This document shows, in pieces, positions 1-9,299 of a stretch of 44,187 bases of DNA. The notes under the pieces were generated by a model that saw nothing but the letters and a program-made list of their open reading frames with translations, made no database searches and was not told the origin of the DNA. The position numbers and the translations under genes are program-made. Numbering within the stretch: the stretch's first letter is position 1; every line of letters starts with the position of its first letter. The stretch comes from an uncultured Eubacteriales bacterium (GTDB lineage Bacteria > Bacillota > Clostridia > Christensenellales > Borkfalkiaceae), in the NCBI GenBank assembly GCA_949288785.1, contig CASELQ010000009.1:1-44187 (forward strand). Direction: 5' to 3'.

Positions 1-816
<816 letters not shown>

Positions 817-817
817 T

Positions 818-1114
818 ATGGCGGCGAAGGCGAACACGGATTTTTTGTTTGACACAATATTAAGGCTTAAAACGCGCGAGGAGTGCCGAAAGTTTTTTGC
901 CGACCTTTGCACCTATAAGGAGATAGACGCTATGGCGCAAAGGCTTTGCGCCGCGCAAATGCTTTTAAGCGGCGAAACTTATGAGGAGATAATAGAAAAG
1001 ACGGACATATCCTCCGCAACCCTTTCCAAGGTGTCGCGCTGCGTAAAGCACGGGGAAGGCTATAAGAATATGCTTAAACCCTTAAACGGTGCCAAAACCG
1101 GCGGCAAAGAGTGA
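818..1114 (+). CDS. yerC: YerC/YecD-type TrpR-like DNA-binding protein
   Basis: A 98-residue protein of the TrpR/YerC/YecD family, a small helical regulator fold related to the Trp repressor; its target in Firmicutes is poorly defined. The segment TREECRKFFADLCTYKEID followed by MAQRLCAAQMLLSGETYEEI and the helix-turn-helix TDISSATLSKVSRCVKHG matches the family. I chose the ATG at 818 because AAGGAGGGCGA lies just upstream; the longer frame from 773 runs inside the preceding gene and has no ribosome site. It starts almost on the stop of the ABC ATPase gene, suggesting translational coupling. Whether it controls tryptophan genes cannot be told here. Confidence 0.85.
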   Translation: MAAKANTDFLFDTILRLKTREECRKFFADLCTYKEIDAMAQRLCAAQMLLSGETYEEIIEKTDISSATLSKVSRCVKHGEGYKNMLKPLNGAKTGGKE

Positions 1115-1208
1115 AATAATTTTCTTTCGGAAGATAAAATACAGTAAAAAATCGTTACTAAAAAAAAATTATAAAACAGTATCAAAAATAAAACGCTCTA
1201 TGATAAAG

Positions 1209-1247
1209 AGCCCGGCACCCGCGGCTGATTGCCGCGGGTGCCTGGCT
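1209..1247 (+). terminator. Terminator-like hairpin after yerC
   Basis: GGCACCCGCGGC pairs with GCCGCGGGTGCC around a 5-base loop, and four more pairs follow outside one mismatch. The tail TATTTAAG is only moderately T-rich, so termination is likely but not textbook. Confidence 0.6.
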
Positions 1248-1256
1248 TATTTAAGC

Positions 1257-1285
1257 TTGCATTTTGTTTTCGTGCTTGATATAAT
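1257..1285 (+). promoter_or_regulatory. Sigma-A-like promoter
   Basis: TTGCAT (1257-1262) and TATAAT (1280-1285) are separated by 17 bases. The predicted start falls near 1292, at the first base of the inverted repeat, so the structured element would form the 5' end of the transcript. Confidence 0.6.
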
Positions 1286-1290
1286 AAAAA

Positions 1291-1371
1291 TGCGCTACAA
1301 TTAAAAGGCCTTTTTACGGATACAATCGGCATCGGTGTATCCTTATTTCCGTAAAAAGGAATTGTAGCGCA
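1291..1371 (+). ncRNA. Structured 5' leader, long imperfect inverted repeat
   Basis: The outer arm TGCGCTACAATT (1291-1302) pairs with AATTGTAGCGCA (1360-1371). A second arm, CCTTTTTACGGA (1309-1320), pairs with TCCGTAAAAAGG (1348-1359) after a six-base bulge (1303-1308). Inside, GGATACA and TGTATCC can form an alternative hairpin around ATCGGCATCGG. The right arm is followed by A6, not T, so this is not an ordinary terminator on the plus strand. I recognise no known riboswitch class. Confidence 0.45.
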
Positions 1372-1390
1372 AAAAAGGGATACTCTTTGC

Positions 1391-1414
1391 GGGCGCTCCC
1401 TTTGGGAGCCGCCC
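1391..1414 (+). promoter_or_regulatory. Hairpin just upstream of a ribosome binding site
   Basis: GGGCG-CTCCC pairs with GGGAGCCGCCC with one bulged base. It is followed by TTATTATTTT and the AAGGAGG (1425-1431) that serves the gene at 1439. It could be an attenuator or an RNA-stabilising hairpin. Confidence 0.4.
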
Positions 1415-1438
1415 TTATTATTTTAAGGAGGAAAAAGT

Positions 1439-2740
1439 ATGTTTAAGAGATGGTTTGCAAAGTACGCCCGCGCCATAAGCGACGAAAGAGAGCGCGCCGC
1501 CGTCTACCGTCTGTTTTGCAGCATGGCGGGCTGGACGGTTGCGTTTTTAGTAACGTGCGTTGCGGTTATAGTTATGGCGCTGGTATGGAGCGAGGAGGCA
1601 ACAGACGCCAACCCCGAACTCTTTTTGGCGTTGTTCGGCGGGGCGTTGGCGCTTTGGCTGATAACAGTAATCGCCGCCCTTGCCTCCCTGATAATTTTTA
1701 AAAGAACGTATAAAAAGATAATTGCCCGCCCGGCAGGGGCGGAGGAGATGCCCGAAGTTGCCGCATACCGCCAAAAGGTGAGAGAAGACGGGAAAAGCAC
1801 CGCTAAATCTACCCTTTGGTCAAAACTTTTGCTTGCGGCGGGCGTGGTGTTTTTGGTTGCCGCAATAATTATAGAAACGGTAAAAAACCCCGAAAGCGAG
1901 GAGTTCGGACCGCTTGTTGCCGCGGGCATCATCGTGTTTGCGGTAACCCTGTGCGTGTATCTCATCTCGGTTTATCTTTTGCAGGTTAAAAAGACCTCCC
2001 GCGGGGAAACCGCGGAAATGCAGACCGAAAAGGAGGCGCGTGCGATAGACGCGGCGCAGGGTCGGGAGTACCGTTACGATATAACAAGGGACGCAAACGC
2101 CGCCTCTTACCGCTATCTGTACCCGGACGAGCGATTGAGGGTACAAGTGGAAAACCTGCAAAAAAAGCAGGCCCGGCGCACGAGCATATCGGTATGGGTA
2201 TCGCTCGGGCTGGGGTTTATATTCATCCTTGTTTTCTGCACGCCGTATATCCTTGACTTTAATTTGCAGGGATATGCTTATCCCGGTTGTCTGGCGATTC
2301 TCGTAGTGTTTACGTTAGGCAGTTCCGCACCCGTCCTTAAAAAAGCGAAGGCGGTTGAAAGAGAACAGGTTAAAGAACTGGAAACCAACCCCGATTACGC
2401 CGAAAATTACGAAATTTATAAGATATACAGGGACTTTTCTAAATTCAACGGCAAGATAATATACATAGCGTATATCCTTTCGCTTGCGGCGGGGTTTATC
2501 TTGGCGGCGTTCTTTCCGCACAGTATGATATCTTTTAGCAGTGCGGCAATTCTCGTGATAGGGCTGTTTATAAACTATAAACTGGTGGTAGGGTTAAGGC
2601 AGCGCGTGCGCCCGCTCGAGGAGGAGATAGACAGGGCTGCCGCCAGCCTTTCGGAAAAAACGGAAAACGCAGACCTTTCGGAAGAAGAGGAAAATACGGA
2701 AGAAGAGACGGAAACCCCTGCTTGTCCGCCCGAGGCATGA
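1439..2740 (+). CDS. Polytopic membrane protein with acidic C-terminus, function unknown
   Basis: I do not recognise this 433-residue protein. It has about eight hydrophobic segments (near residues 31-50, 61-87, 128-146, 158-182, 250-272, 280-300, 340-360 and 364-382), arranged as four pairs. A soluble charged stretch of about 65 residues lies between the second and third pair (185-248). The last 40 residues are very rich in Glu. The paired layout suggests an internal duplication, but I cannot show it by residue identity. The start is supported by AAGGAGGAAAAAGT. It is transcribed alone, from a promoter at 1257-1285 through a structured leader, and is followed by the shared terminator at 2886-2927. 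Confidence 0.75.
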   Translation: MFKRWFAKYARAISDERERAAVYRLFCSMAGWTVAFLVTCVAVIVMALVWSEEATDANPELFLALFGGALALWLITVIAALASLIIFKRTYKKIIARPAGAEEMPEVAAYRQKVREDGKSTAKSTLWSKLLLAAGVVFLVAAIIIETVKNPESEEFGPLVAAGIIVFAVTLCVYLISVYLLQVKKTSRGETAEMQTEKEARAIDAAQGREYRYDITRDANAASYRYLYPDERLRVQVENLQKKQARRTSISVWVSLGLGFIFILVFCTPYILDFNLQGYAYPGCLAILVVFTLGSSAPVLKKAKAVEREQVKELETNPDYAENYEIYKIYRDFSKFNGKIIYIAYILSLAAGFILAAFFPHSMISFSSAAILVIGLFINYKLVVGLRQRVRPLEEEIDRAAASLSEKTENADLSEEEENTEEETETPACPPEA

Positions 2741-2885
2741 GGGAAAAACATAAGCCCGACTGACAAAAAATATATAAAGAATATAAAATATCGCAATATA
2801 TAAAGATCGCAGATGAATTGTCAAGTTAAGTGCAACAGCAGGAGAGATTCAGATCAAACAAATCTTGCGGAGTATGGTAATGTAA

Positions 2886-2927
2886 AACCTTACGCGCCGC
2901 TGCCTTTTGGCAGCGGCGCGTAAGGTT
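2886..2927. terminator. Bidirectional terminator between convergent genes
   Basis: A perfect 19-bp stem (2886-2904 with 2909-2927) closes a TTTT loop. The plus-strand tail is AGTTTATTATTTTT; on the minus strand the stem is followed by TTTTACATT. It can therefore end both the gene at 1439 and nifJ. Confidence 0.85.
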
Positions 2928-2999
2928 AGTTTATTATTTTTCAAAAGTATTTAATTATTAAATTAAACAGTTACGTGCGGGAAACTCTCTTTTCGGAGT

Positions 3000-5900
3000 T
3001 TATTCCTTGCCGGCAAGTTTTTTATAGGTATTCAGCCTTTCCTTGCTGTCTTCCTGCGTCTTTTCAAACAGCGCCTCCGCCGTTTCGGGGCGGGTCTTCA
3101 TGAGCGAAGAATACCGCGTTTCGCCCAAAAGGAATGCCTTGTAATCGCCGGTGGGTTCCTTGCTGTCCAGCGTGAAGGGGTTCTTGCCCTCCGCCGCAAG
3201 CGCGGGGTTAAACCTGTATAACTGCCAGTACCCGCAGTCCACCGCCTTTTTCTCTTCTTCCTGAGACTTGGTCATGTTAATGCCGTGGTTTATGCAGGGC
3301 GCGTAGCAGATGATGAGGGAAGGCCCGTTGTATTTTTCGGCTTCCGTAAGGGCGTTTAAGAGCTGCTGTTTGTTGGCGCCCATGGAGCATTGCGCCACGT
3401 AAACGTAGCCGTAACTCATTGCCATCATGCCGAGGTCTTTTTTCTTTACGCGTTTTCCTGCCGCGGCAAATTTAGCCACCGACCCGGTGGGAGTGGCCTT
3501 GCTTGCCTGGCCGCCCGTGTTGGAATAAACTTCGGTATCCAGCACCAGCACGTTCACGTTTTCGCCCATGGCGAGCACGTGATCCAGCCCGCCGTAACCT
3601 ATGTCGTAAGCCCAGCCGTCGCCGCCGAATATCCACACGGAAGGCTTTACGAGACAGTCAAGATTGTCCTTAACGTATTCAAGCCCTTCCGCCGTTTCGG
3701 TCTTTAACGCGTCCTTCACGAGTTTTTCTGCCGCCTTGGAGGCCTCCGCATCGTCCTTATCTTTGAGCCACGCCTCGAACGCCGCTTTGGTCTTATCGGA
3801 CACCTTGTCCATACTGTCTTTCATAACGCTCTCTATGCGGGAGCGGCGGGCGGAGAAGGCAAGGTTCATGCCGTAGCCGAATTCCGCGTTGTCCTCGAAC
3901 AGGCTGTTCGCCCATGCGGGACCGCGCCCTTCCTTATTCACGGTGTAGGGGCAGGTGGGCGCCGAGCCGCCGTATATGGAAGAGCACCCCGTGGCGTTTG
4001 CCACCACCATTCTGTCCCCGAAGAGCTGGGTTACGAGCTTAACGTAAGGCGTTTCGCCGCAGCCCGCGCACGCGCCCGAGAATTCGAACAGCGGCTTTTT
4101 GAACTGAGAGCCTTTTACCGTGCCGGGCTTGCAGCCGGGGCATGCCGAAAGGTCCTTTTCGGGCAGCGTTTCGCTGAAATCGTAGTTTTTGGTCTCCTCT
4201 TCCACAATGCTCTCGAAGGGCACCATTTTAAGCGCCTTTTCCTTGGCGGGGCATATGTCCGCGCACACGCCGCAGCCCATACAGTCGAGCGGGGAGACCT
4301 GCATGCGGAACTGAGCGCCCTTGTTGCCTATCATGTCCTTTACCGCAAAGGTGTCGGGCCGGGAGGCGCCGGCGTCTATAACGGCGGGGCGGATGCAGGC
4401 GTGCGGGCACACGAACGCGCACTGGTTGCACTGTATGCAGTTTTCGGGTATCCATTTGGGAACGTTCACCGCCACGCCGCGCTTTTCGTACTTGGTGGTG
4501 CCGGTGGGTACCGACCCGTCCGCATTGAAAGCGGAGGAGGGGAGTTTGTCGCCCTCTAACACCAGCACGGGGTGAACGACTTTCTTAAAGTAGTCGTTGC
4601 CGGCAACTTCCGCCATGGGCGCGCCCGACGTTGTGGTCTTCCAGCTCTCGGGCACTTTTATCTCTATGAGGTTTGCCGCGGCGGAATCTATCGCGTCGTA
4701 ATTCATCTTTACCACGGCGTCGCCTTTCTTGGAGAAGGACTTGTAAGCCATCTTCTTCATGTAGTCCACCGCCTGGTCGTAGGGGATGATGTTTGCCACC
4801 TTAAAGAAGGCGGACTGCAAAATGGTGTTGGTCCTGCCGCGAAGTCCTAACTCCGCGGCTATCTTTATGGCGTCTATAACGTAAAGCTTAATGTTCTTGT
4901 TTGCAATGTCCCTCTTTACCGAGGCGGGCAGCACGTGCTCTAACTCTTCCGCGCTCTTTGCCGAAGTGTTAAAGAGGAAGGTCCCGTTCTCCTTTATGTC
5001 CCCCGTCATGTTGTAGCGGGTGATATAGGAGGGGTTGGAGCACTGCACGAAGTCCGCCGCGTCTATGAGGTACGCCGACTGTATGGGGGTCTTGCCGAAG
5101 CGCAGGTGCGAAACGGTTATGCCGCCCGATTTTTTGGAATCGTAGAAGAAATACCCCTGCACGAACATGTCGGTATGGTCGCCTATGATCTTTATGGAGT
5201 TCTTGTTGGCGCCCACGGTGCCGTCCGACCCCAGACCCCAGAACTTGCAGGAAACGGTGCCCTCGGGCGCGGCGGAGTATTTATACGAATAGTCGAGAGA
5301 GGTGCCCGTGATATCGTCCGTAATGCCCACGGTGAAGTGGTTTTTGGGTTCCTTTTGTTCGAGGTTTTTGTAAACGGCGTATATCATGGAGGGGTTGAAC
5401 TCCTTGGAGCCGAGGCCGTATCTGCCGCCCACCACCTTTATGTCCGTCATGCCCTTTTCAAGCAGGGCGGAGCACACGTCCAGATATAAGGGTTCGCCGA
5501 GAGACCCGGGTTCCTTCGTCCTGTCCAGCACGGCTATCTTTTTCACGGAAGCGGGCAGCGCTTCGACGAACTTGTCTATCGCAAAGGGGCGGTAAAGGCG
5601 GACTTTTAATAAACCTACCTTGTGCCCCTCTTTGTTCATCTTGTTTATGGTCTCTTCCACCGCGTCCGCGCCGCTGCCCATGAGCACAAGCACGTTCTCG
5701 GCGTCCGGCGCGCCCACGTAGTCAAAGAGGTGGTAACTTCTGCCGGTGAGCTTATTTACCTTGTCCATCATCTCCTGCACGATGGCGGGGGTGGCGTTGT
5801 AATATTTGTTGGCGGTCTCCCTGTTCTGGAAGTATATGTCCGCATTCTGTGCGGTACCCTTCTGAACGGGATGTTCGGGGTTTAACGCGCGAGAGCGGAA

Positions 5901-6500
5901 GTCCTCTATGTCCTTCATGTCCACAAGGGCGCGCATCTCGTCGTAATCTATAACGTCGATCTTGCTCACTTCGTGGCTGGTCCTGAACCCGTCAAAGAAG
6001 TGCAGGAAAGGCACTTTGGCTTTGAGGGTGGAAAGGTGCGCCACCAGCGCAAGGTCCATGACTTCCTGCACGGAGTTGCTTGCAAGCAGGGCAAACCCCG
6101 TCTGGCGGCATGCCATAACGTCCGAATGGTCGCCGAAAATGTTCAAGGCGTGCGCCGCAAGCGCGCGGGCGGAAACGTGAAAGACGGTGGGCAGCAGTTC
6201 GCCCGCTATCTTATACATATTGGGGATCATGAGCAAAAGCCCTTGGCTTGCCGTGTAAGTGGTGGTAAGCGCGCCCGCCGCAAGAGAGCCGTGCACTGCG
6301 CCGGCGGCGCCCGCCTCCGACTGCATCTCCGCAAGCCTTAACTTTTCGCCGAACATGTTCACCCTGCCCGCGGCGGACCATTCGTCCGCCACCTCCGCCA
6401 TGGGCGAAGAGGGGGTTATGGGGTAGATTGCCGCAACCTCGCTGAACGCATAAGCAACGTGGCTGGCGGCGGTGTTGCCGTCTATTGTCAATTTTTTCAT
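3000..6500 (-). CDS. nifJ: Pyruvate:ferredoxin (flavodoxin) oxidoreductase, single-chain
   Basis: This cytoplasmic enzyme oxidises pyruvate with CoA to acetyl-CoA and CO2 and passes electrons to ferredoxin or flavodoxin; it is a hallmark of anaerobic energy metabolism. At 1166 residues it has the usual full length of the fused enzyme. The N-terminus carries YPITPSSPMAE, followed by the domain II/gamma region. Two ferredoxin-type clusters lie near residues 687 (CIQCNQCAFVCPHAC) and 740 (CMGCGVCADICP). The third cluster uses CPGCKPG and CAGCGETPYVK (about 785-815). The thiamine diphosphate site is GDGWAYDIGYGG (near 957), followed by VYSNTGGQASK. The ribosome site GGAGG lies before the ATG. It has its own promoter (6546-6574) and stands alone on the minus strand. 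Confidence 0.97.
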   Translation of the reverse strand: MKKLTIDGNTAASHVAYAFSEVAAIYPITPSSPMAEVADEWSAAGRVNMFGEKLRLAEMQSEAGAAGAVHGSLAAGALTTTYTASQGLLLMIPNMYKIAGELLPTVFHVSARALAAHALNIFGDHSDVMACRQTGFALLASNSVQEVMDLALVAHLSTLKAKVPFLHFFDGFRTSHEVSKIDVIDYDEMRALVDMKDIEDFRSRALNPEHPVQKGTAQNADIYFQNRETANKYYNATPAIVQEMMDKVNKLTGRSYHLFDYVGAPDAENVLVLMGSGADAVEETINKMNKEGHKVGLLKVRLYRPFAIDKFVEALPASVKKIAVLDRTKEPGSLGEPLYLDVCSALLEKGMTDIKVVGGRYGLGSKEFNPSMIYAVYKNLEQKEPKNHFTVGITDDITGTSLDYSYKYSAAPEGTVSCKFWGLGSDGTVGANKNSIKIIGDHTDMFVQGYFFYDSKKSGGITVSHLRFGKTPIQSAYLIDAADFVQCSNPSYITRYNMTGDIKENGTFLFNTSAKSAEELEHVLPASVKRDIANKNIKLYVIDAIKIAAELGLRGRTNTILQSAFFKVANIIPYDQAVDYMKKMAYKSFSKKGDAVVKMNYDAIDSAAANLIEIKVPESWKTTTSGAPMAEVAGNDYFKKVVHPVLVLEGDKLPSSAFNADGSVPTGTTKYEKRGVAVNVPKWIPENCIQCNQCAFVCPHACIRPAVIDAGASRPDTFAVKDMIGNKGAQFRMQVSPLDCMGCGVCADICPAKEKALKMVPFESIVEEETKNYDFSETLPEKDLSACPGCKPGTVKGSQFKKPLFEFSGACAGCGETPYVKLVTQLFGDRMVVANATGCSSIYGGSAPTCPYTVNKEGRGPAWANSLFEDNAEFGYGMNLAFSARRSRIESVMKDSMDKVSDKTKAAFEAWLKDKDDAEASKAAEKLVKDALKTETAEGLEYVKDNLDCLVKPSVWIFGGDGWAYDIGYGGLDHVLAMGENVNVLVLDTEVYSNTGGQASKATPTGSVAKFAAAGKRVKKKDLGMMAMSYGYVYVAQCSMGANKQQLLNALTEAEKYNGPSLIICYAPCINHGINMTKSQEEEKKAVDCGYWQLYRFNPALAAEGKNPFTLDSKEPTGDYKAFLLGETRYSSLMKTRPETAEALFEKTQEDSKERLNTYKKLAGKE

Positions 6501-6545
6501 TATGGAAAAACCTCCGAAAATCTTAAAATGGAATATCCACCGAAT

Positions 6546-6574
6546 ATTATACCTTTTGCGCCCTAAATAGTCAA
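6546..6574 (-). promoter_or_regulatory. Promoter of nifJ
   Basis: On the minus strand TTGACT (6574-6569) and TATAAT (6551-6546) are 17 bases apart, about 45 bases before the nifJ ATG. This is a near-consensus sigma-A promoter. Confidence 0.75.
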
Positions 6575-6659
6575 TGCAAAACGGAAAATTTTTTTATAAA
6601 TATCGGTTAAAAGTATTTAAAGTTATTTAAAACGCCGAAAAAAGCGGCGCGGGCGCGGG

Positions 6660-6705
6660 CAAGGGCGCATAAACCCTTGTAAAAAATTTTCAAATATGAT
6701 AAAAT
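6660..6705 (+). promoter_or_regulatory. Promoter of the ecf operon with overlapping inverted repeat
   Basis: TTGTAA (6677-6682), a 17-base spacer and TAAAAT (6700-6705) form a plausible promoter. CAAGGG (6660-6665) and CCCTTG (6674-6679) form an inverted repeat overlapping the -35 region and could be an operator. Confidence 0.5.
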
Positions 6706-6746
6706 AAATTTTCAGGACGGCATTATGCTGCAATAATCGGAGTAAG

Positions 6747-7586
6747 ATGGAAATTTTAAAGGCGGAAAACGTAAGTTTTTCATACGACCAAAAAAATTAC
6801 GCGGTAAAAAACGTGTCGCTTTCGGTAAACGAGGGCGAATATCTTGCCGTGATAGGGCACAACGGCAGCGGAAAATCTACGCTGGCGCGGCTTTTCAACG
6901 CGCTTCTCACGCCCACGGCGGGCAGCATAACGGTGGACGGGTATTCCACGGCGGACAAGGATAAAACCGCCCTTTTCGAGATAAGAAAGCGGGTGGGCGT
7001 GGTCTTTCAGAACCCCGACAATCAGCTGGTGGCTTCCATCGTAGAAGACGACGTGGCTTTCGGCCCCGAAAATATAGGCATAAAGCGCGAAGAGATAGAC
7101 GAAAGGATAGATTACGCGCTCAAAGCCGTGGGCATGGAAGGGTTCAGAAAATCTTCCCCCACGCGGCTTTCGGGCGGGCAGAAGCAAAGAATTGCCATAG
7201 CGGGCGTGCTGGCGTTAAAGCCGCGAATACTGGTGCTGGACGAGTCTACCGCCATGCTGGACCCGCAGGGCAGAAAAGAGATACTTTCGGTAGTAAAAAA
7301 ACTCAACCGCGAAGACAATGTGGCGGTGATAGCCATAACCCACTACATGGAAGAGGTGCTTGCGGCGGACAGGGTGGCGGTCATAAACGACGGGGAGATA
7401 GCCATGCAAGGTACCCCCGCCGAAATATTTTCGCGCATAAAGGAGATAAAGGCGATGGGGCTGGAACTCCCCCTTGCGGCGTATATCGCCGAAAAACTGC
7501 GCGAAAAGGGTTTTGACATACCCGCTTCGGTGATGACCGAAGAAGAGTTGGCGGAGGCGTTATGCGAATCGTTGCGGAAAATTTAA
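6747..7586 (+). CDS. ecfA1: Energy-coupling factor transporter ATPase EcfA1
   Basis: One of the two ATPases of the energy-coupling factor (ECF) module, which powers vitamin and metal uptake together with EcfA2, EcfT and exchangeable substrate-binding S components. The 279-residue protein carries Walker A (GHNGSGKST), a Q-loop with FQNPDNQ, the signature LSGGQKQRIAIAG and a Walker B region LDESTAMLDPQGR. Ser rather than Pro after Asp-Glu is typical of EcfA1 and separates it from EcfA2. It overlaps ecfA2 by 25 bases. No S component is encoded nearby, so this is the shared (group II) type that serves S units elsewhere. Confidence 0.95.
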   Translation: MEILKAENVSFSYDQKNYAVKNVSLSVNEGEYLAVIGHNGSGKSTLARLFNALLTPTAGSITVDGYSTADKDKTALFEIRKRVGVVFQNPDNQLVASIVEDDVAFGPENIGIKREEIDERIDYALKAVGMEGFRKSSPTRLSGGQKQRIAIAGVLALKPRILVLDESTAMLDPQGRKEILSVVKKLNREDNVAVIAITHYMEEVLAADRVAVINDGEIAMQGTPAEIFSRIKEIKAMGLELPLAAYIAEKLREKGFDIPASVMTEEELAEALCESLRKI

Positions 7587-8488
7587 GTTACGTTTACAGC
7601 GAAAAATCCAAAACGCTTGCCGTGCAGGCTTTAAAGGGCGTGTCGCTCACGGTGGAGAGCGGCGAGTTTTTCGGGATAGTGGGAAAGACGGGCAGCGGCA
7701 AGTCCACTTTCGTGCAGCACTTAAACGGGCTTATCCGCGTGGGGAAGGATAAAGGCAGCCTTAAAGTGGGCGAGTTCGACCTTACCGACAAAAAGTGCGA
7801 CTATATGGCGCTGCGCGCAAAGGTGGGTATGGTTTTCCAGTACCCGGAGTATCAGCTCTTTGCCGAGACGGTAAGTGATGACGTGGGCTTCGGCCTTAAA
7901 AACTTTATGCCCGAACTTTCGGAAAAAGAGCGGGAAGAGCGCATAAAGACCGCCGTAGAGCTCGTGGGGCTTGACTATGAAAAGATAAAAGAAAAATCGC
8001 CGTTCGAACTTTCGGGCGGGCAAAAGCGCCGCGTTGCGATAGCGGGGGTAATAGTTACCCGCCCGGAAATTCTGGTGTTGGACGAGCCCGCCGCAGGGCT
8101 GGACCCGCAGGGGCGGAGGGAGTTTATAGAACTTCTTCACAAACTCCATCAGGGCTTTGTAAAGACGATAATAATAGTTTCGCACGATATGAACCTCATC
8201 TCCGAAAACTGCGGGAGAGCGGCGGTTTTTTCGGGCGGAAAGATAGTTGCCGTCGGCACCCCCGCGGAAATCTTTTCGGAAGAGTACGACGGGGTGAGAG
8301 AGGGGCTGGACCTGCCCGTAACGGAATACGTTACCCGCGCGCTTAAAAGGGCGGGCATAACCCTTTCTTCCGACCTTACGGTAAAGGGTTTTATCGCGGC
8401 GGCGGAAAATGCGGCGGCAAAGAGTGCGGAAAAACGAGAGGGGACCGCGGCGGGGCGCGCCCGCGGCGGGACGGGGGAGGAAGAATGA
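7562..8488 (+). CDS. ecfA2: Energy-coupling factor transporter ATPase EcfA2
   Basis: The second ATPase of the ECF module, 308 residues. It shows Walker A (GKTGSGKST), the Q-loop FQYPEYQLFAETV characteristic of EcfA2, the signature LSGGQKRRVAIAG and Walker B LDEPAAGLDPQGR. The C-terminus has an unusual Ala/Glu/Arg/Gly-rich tail of about 25 residues (from NAAAKSAEKREG) beyond the usual domain. The start at 7562 sits inside ecfA1 and the stop overlaps ecfT by four bases, so the three are translated together. Confidence 0.95.
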   Translation: MRIVAENLSYVYSEKSKTLAVQALKGVSLTVESGEFFGIVGKTGSGKSTFVQHLNGLIRVGKDKGSLKVGEFDLTDKKCDYMALRAKVGMVFQYPEYQLFAETVSDDVGFGLKNFMPELSEKEREERIKTAVELVGLDYEKIKEKSPFELSGGQKRRVAIAGVIVTRPEILVLDEPAAGLDPQGRREFIELLHKLHQGFVKTIIIVSHDMNLISENCGRAAVFSGGKIVAVGTPAEIFSEEYDGVREGLDLPVTEYVTRALKRAGITLSSDLTVKGFIAAAENAAAKSAEKREGTAAGRARGGTGEEE

Positions 8489-9291
8489 AAGACGTAACTT
8501 TCGGGCAGTATTACCCCGCCGACTCCTTCGTTCACAGAATGGACGCGCGCATAAAAATACTTCTTTCCATAGCCTTTATAGTGGCGGTGTTTTTAGTTAA
8601 ATCCTACCGTTTCACGGGCTTTGCCGCCTGCCTTTTGTTCGTGCTTATCGCCACGGCGGCGGCAAAAGTGCCGTTTACCCGCGTGCTTTCCAGTATAAAG
8701 GCGATAATAATTTTCGTGATAATTTCGGCAATACTTCAAATTCTCTTCAACAGGAGCGGCACGCCCCTGTGGGAGGGCGGGTTTATCACGGACGAAGGGC
8801 TGCTTTCCGCGGGTTTTATCGTGGCAAGGATACTGCTCGTGGTGATAGGGGCGTCGCTGCTTACGCTCACCACTTCCCCCGTGGAACTGGCGGACGGGAT
8901 AGAGAGCCTTTTAAAGCCGCTCAAAGTAATAAAGTTTCCCGTGCACGAATTCGCGCTCATAATGAGCATAGCCCTGCGCTTTATTCCCACCTTGCTTGAC
9001 GAAACGGACAGGATAGTAAAGGCGCAGAAAGCCCGGGGGGCGGACTTTGAGAGCGGCAACGTGTTTAAAAGGGCAAAGGCTTTGGTGCCCGTGCTCATTC
9101 CGCTATTGATAAGTTCTTTCCGCCGGGCGGACGAACTTGCCGACGCCATGGACGCACGCTGCTATGCGGGCAGCAAGAACCGCACCAAGTATAAAAAGAT
9201 GCGGCTTACCTGGCGGGACCTTATAGGCACGCTATTCATTGCTGCGCTCATAACGGGAATAGTGTTTATAAACATATACCTTACCGTTTAA
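8485..9291 (+). CDS. ecfT: Energy-coupling factor transmembrane protein EcfT
   Basis: The membrane scaffold of the ECF transporter that couples the two ATPases to the S component. The 268-residue protein has several hydrophobic segments in the N-terminal half. It carries the two Ala-Arg coupling motifs, KAQKARGADF and ADAMDARCY, in the cytoplasmic coupling helices, plus a last C-terminal TM segment. The ATG overlaps the ecfA2 stop (ATGA). Position and content match the conserved ecfA1-ecfA2-ecfT-truA order of Firmicutes. Confidence 0.95.
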   Translation: MKDVTFGQYYPADSFVHRMDARIKILLSIAFIVAVFLVKSYRFTGFAACLLFVLIATAAAKVPFTRVLSSIKAIIIFVIISAILQILFNRSGTPLWEGGFITDEGLLSAGFIVARILLVVIGASLLTLTTSPVELADGIESLLKPLKVIKFPVHEFALIMSIALRFIPTLLDETDRIVKAQKARGADFESGNVFKRAKALVPVLIPLLISSFRRADELADAMDARCYAGSKNRTKYKKMRLTWRDLIGTLFIAALITGIVFINIYLTV

Positions 9292-9299
9292 GGGGAGAT

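Larger units (their letters stand above)
1115..1438 (+). other. Intergenic region: terminator, promoter and structured leader
   Basis: About 320 bases without a gene. It contains, in order, a strong hairpin (1209-1247), a sigma-A-like promoter (1257-1285), a long imperfect inverted repeat (1291-1371), a second hairpin (1391-1414) and the ribosome site for the gene at 1439. A short reading frame from 1089 lacks a ribosome site and crosses the terminator, so I discard it. Confidence 0.75.

Noticed and set aside
1089..1304. Small plus-strand frame after yerC
   Set aside because: It has no ribosome site, overlaps the yerC end, and crosses a terminator and a promoter.
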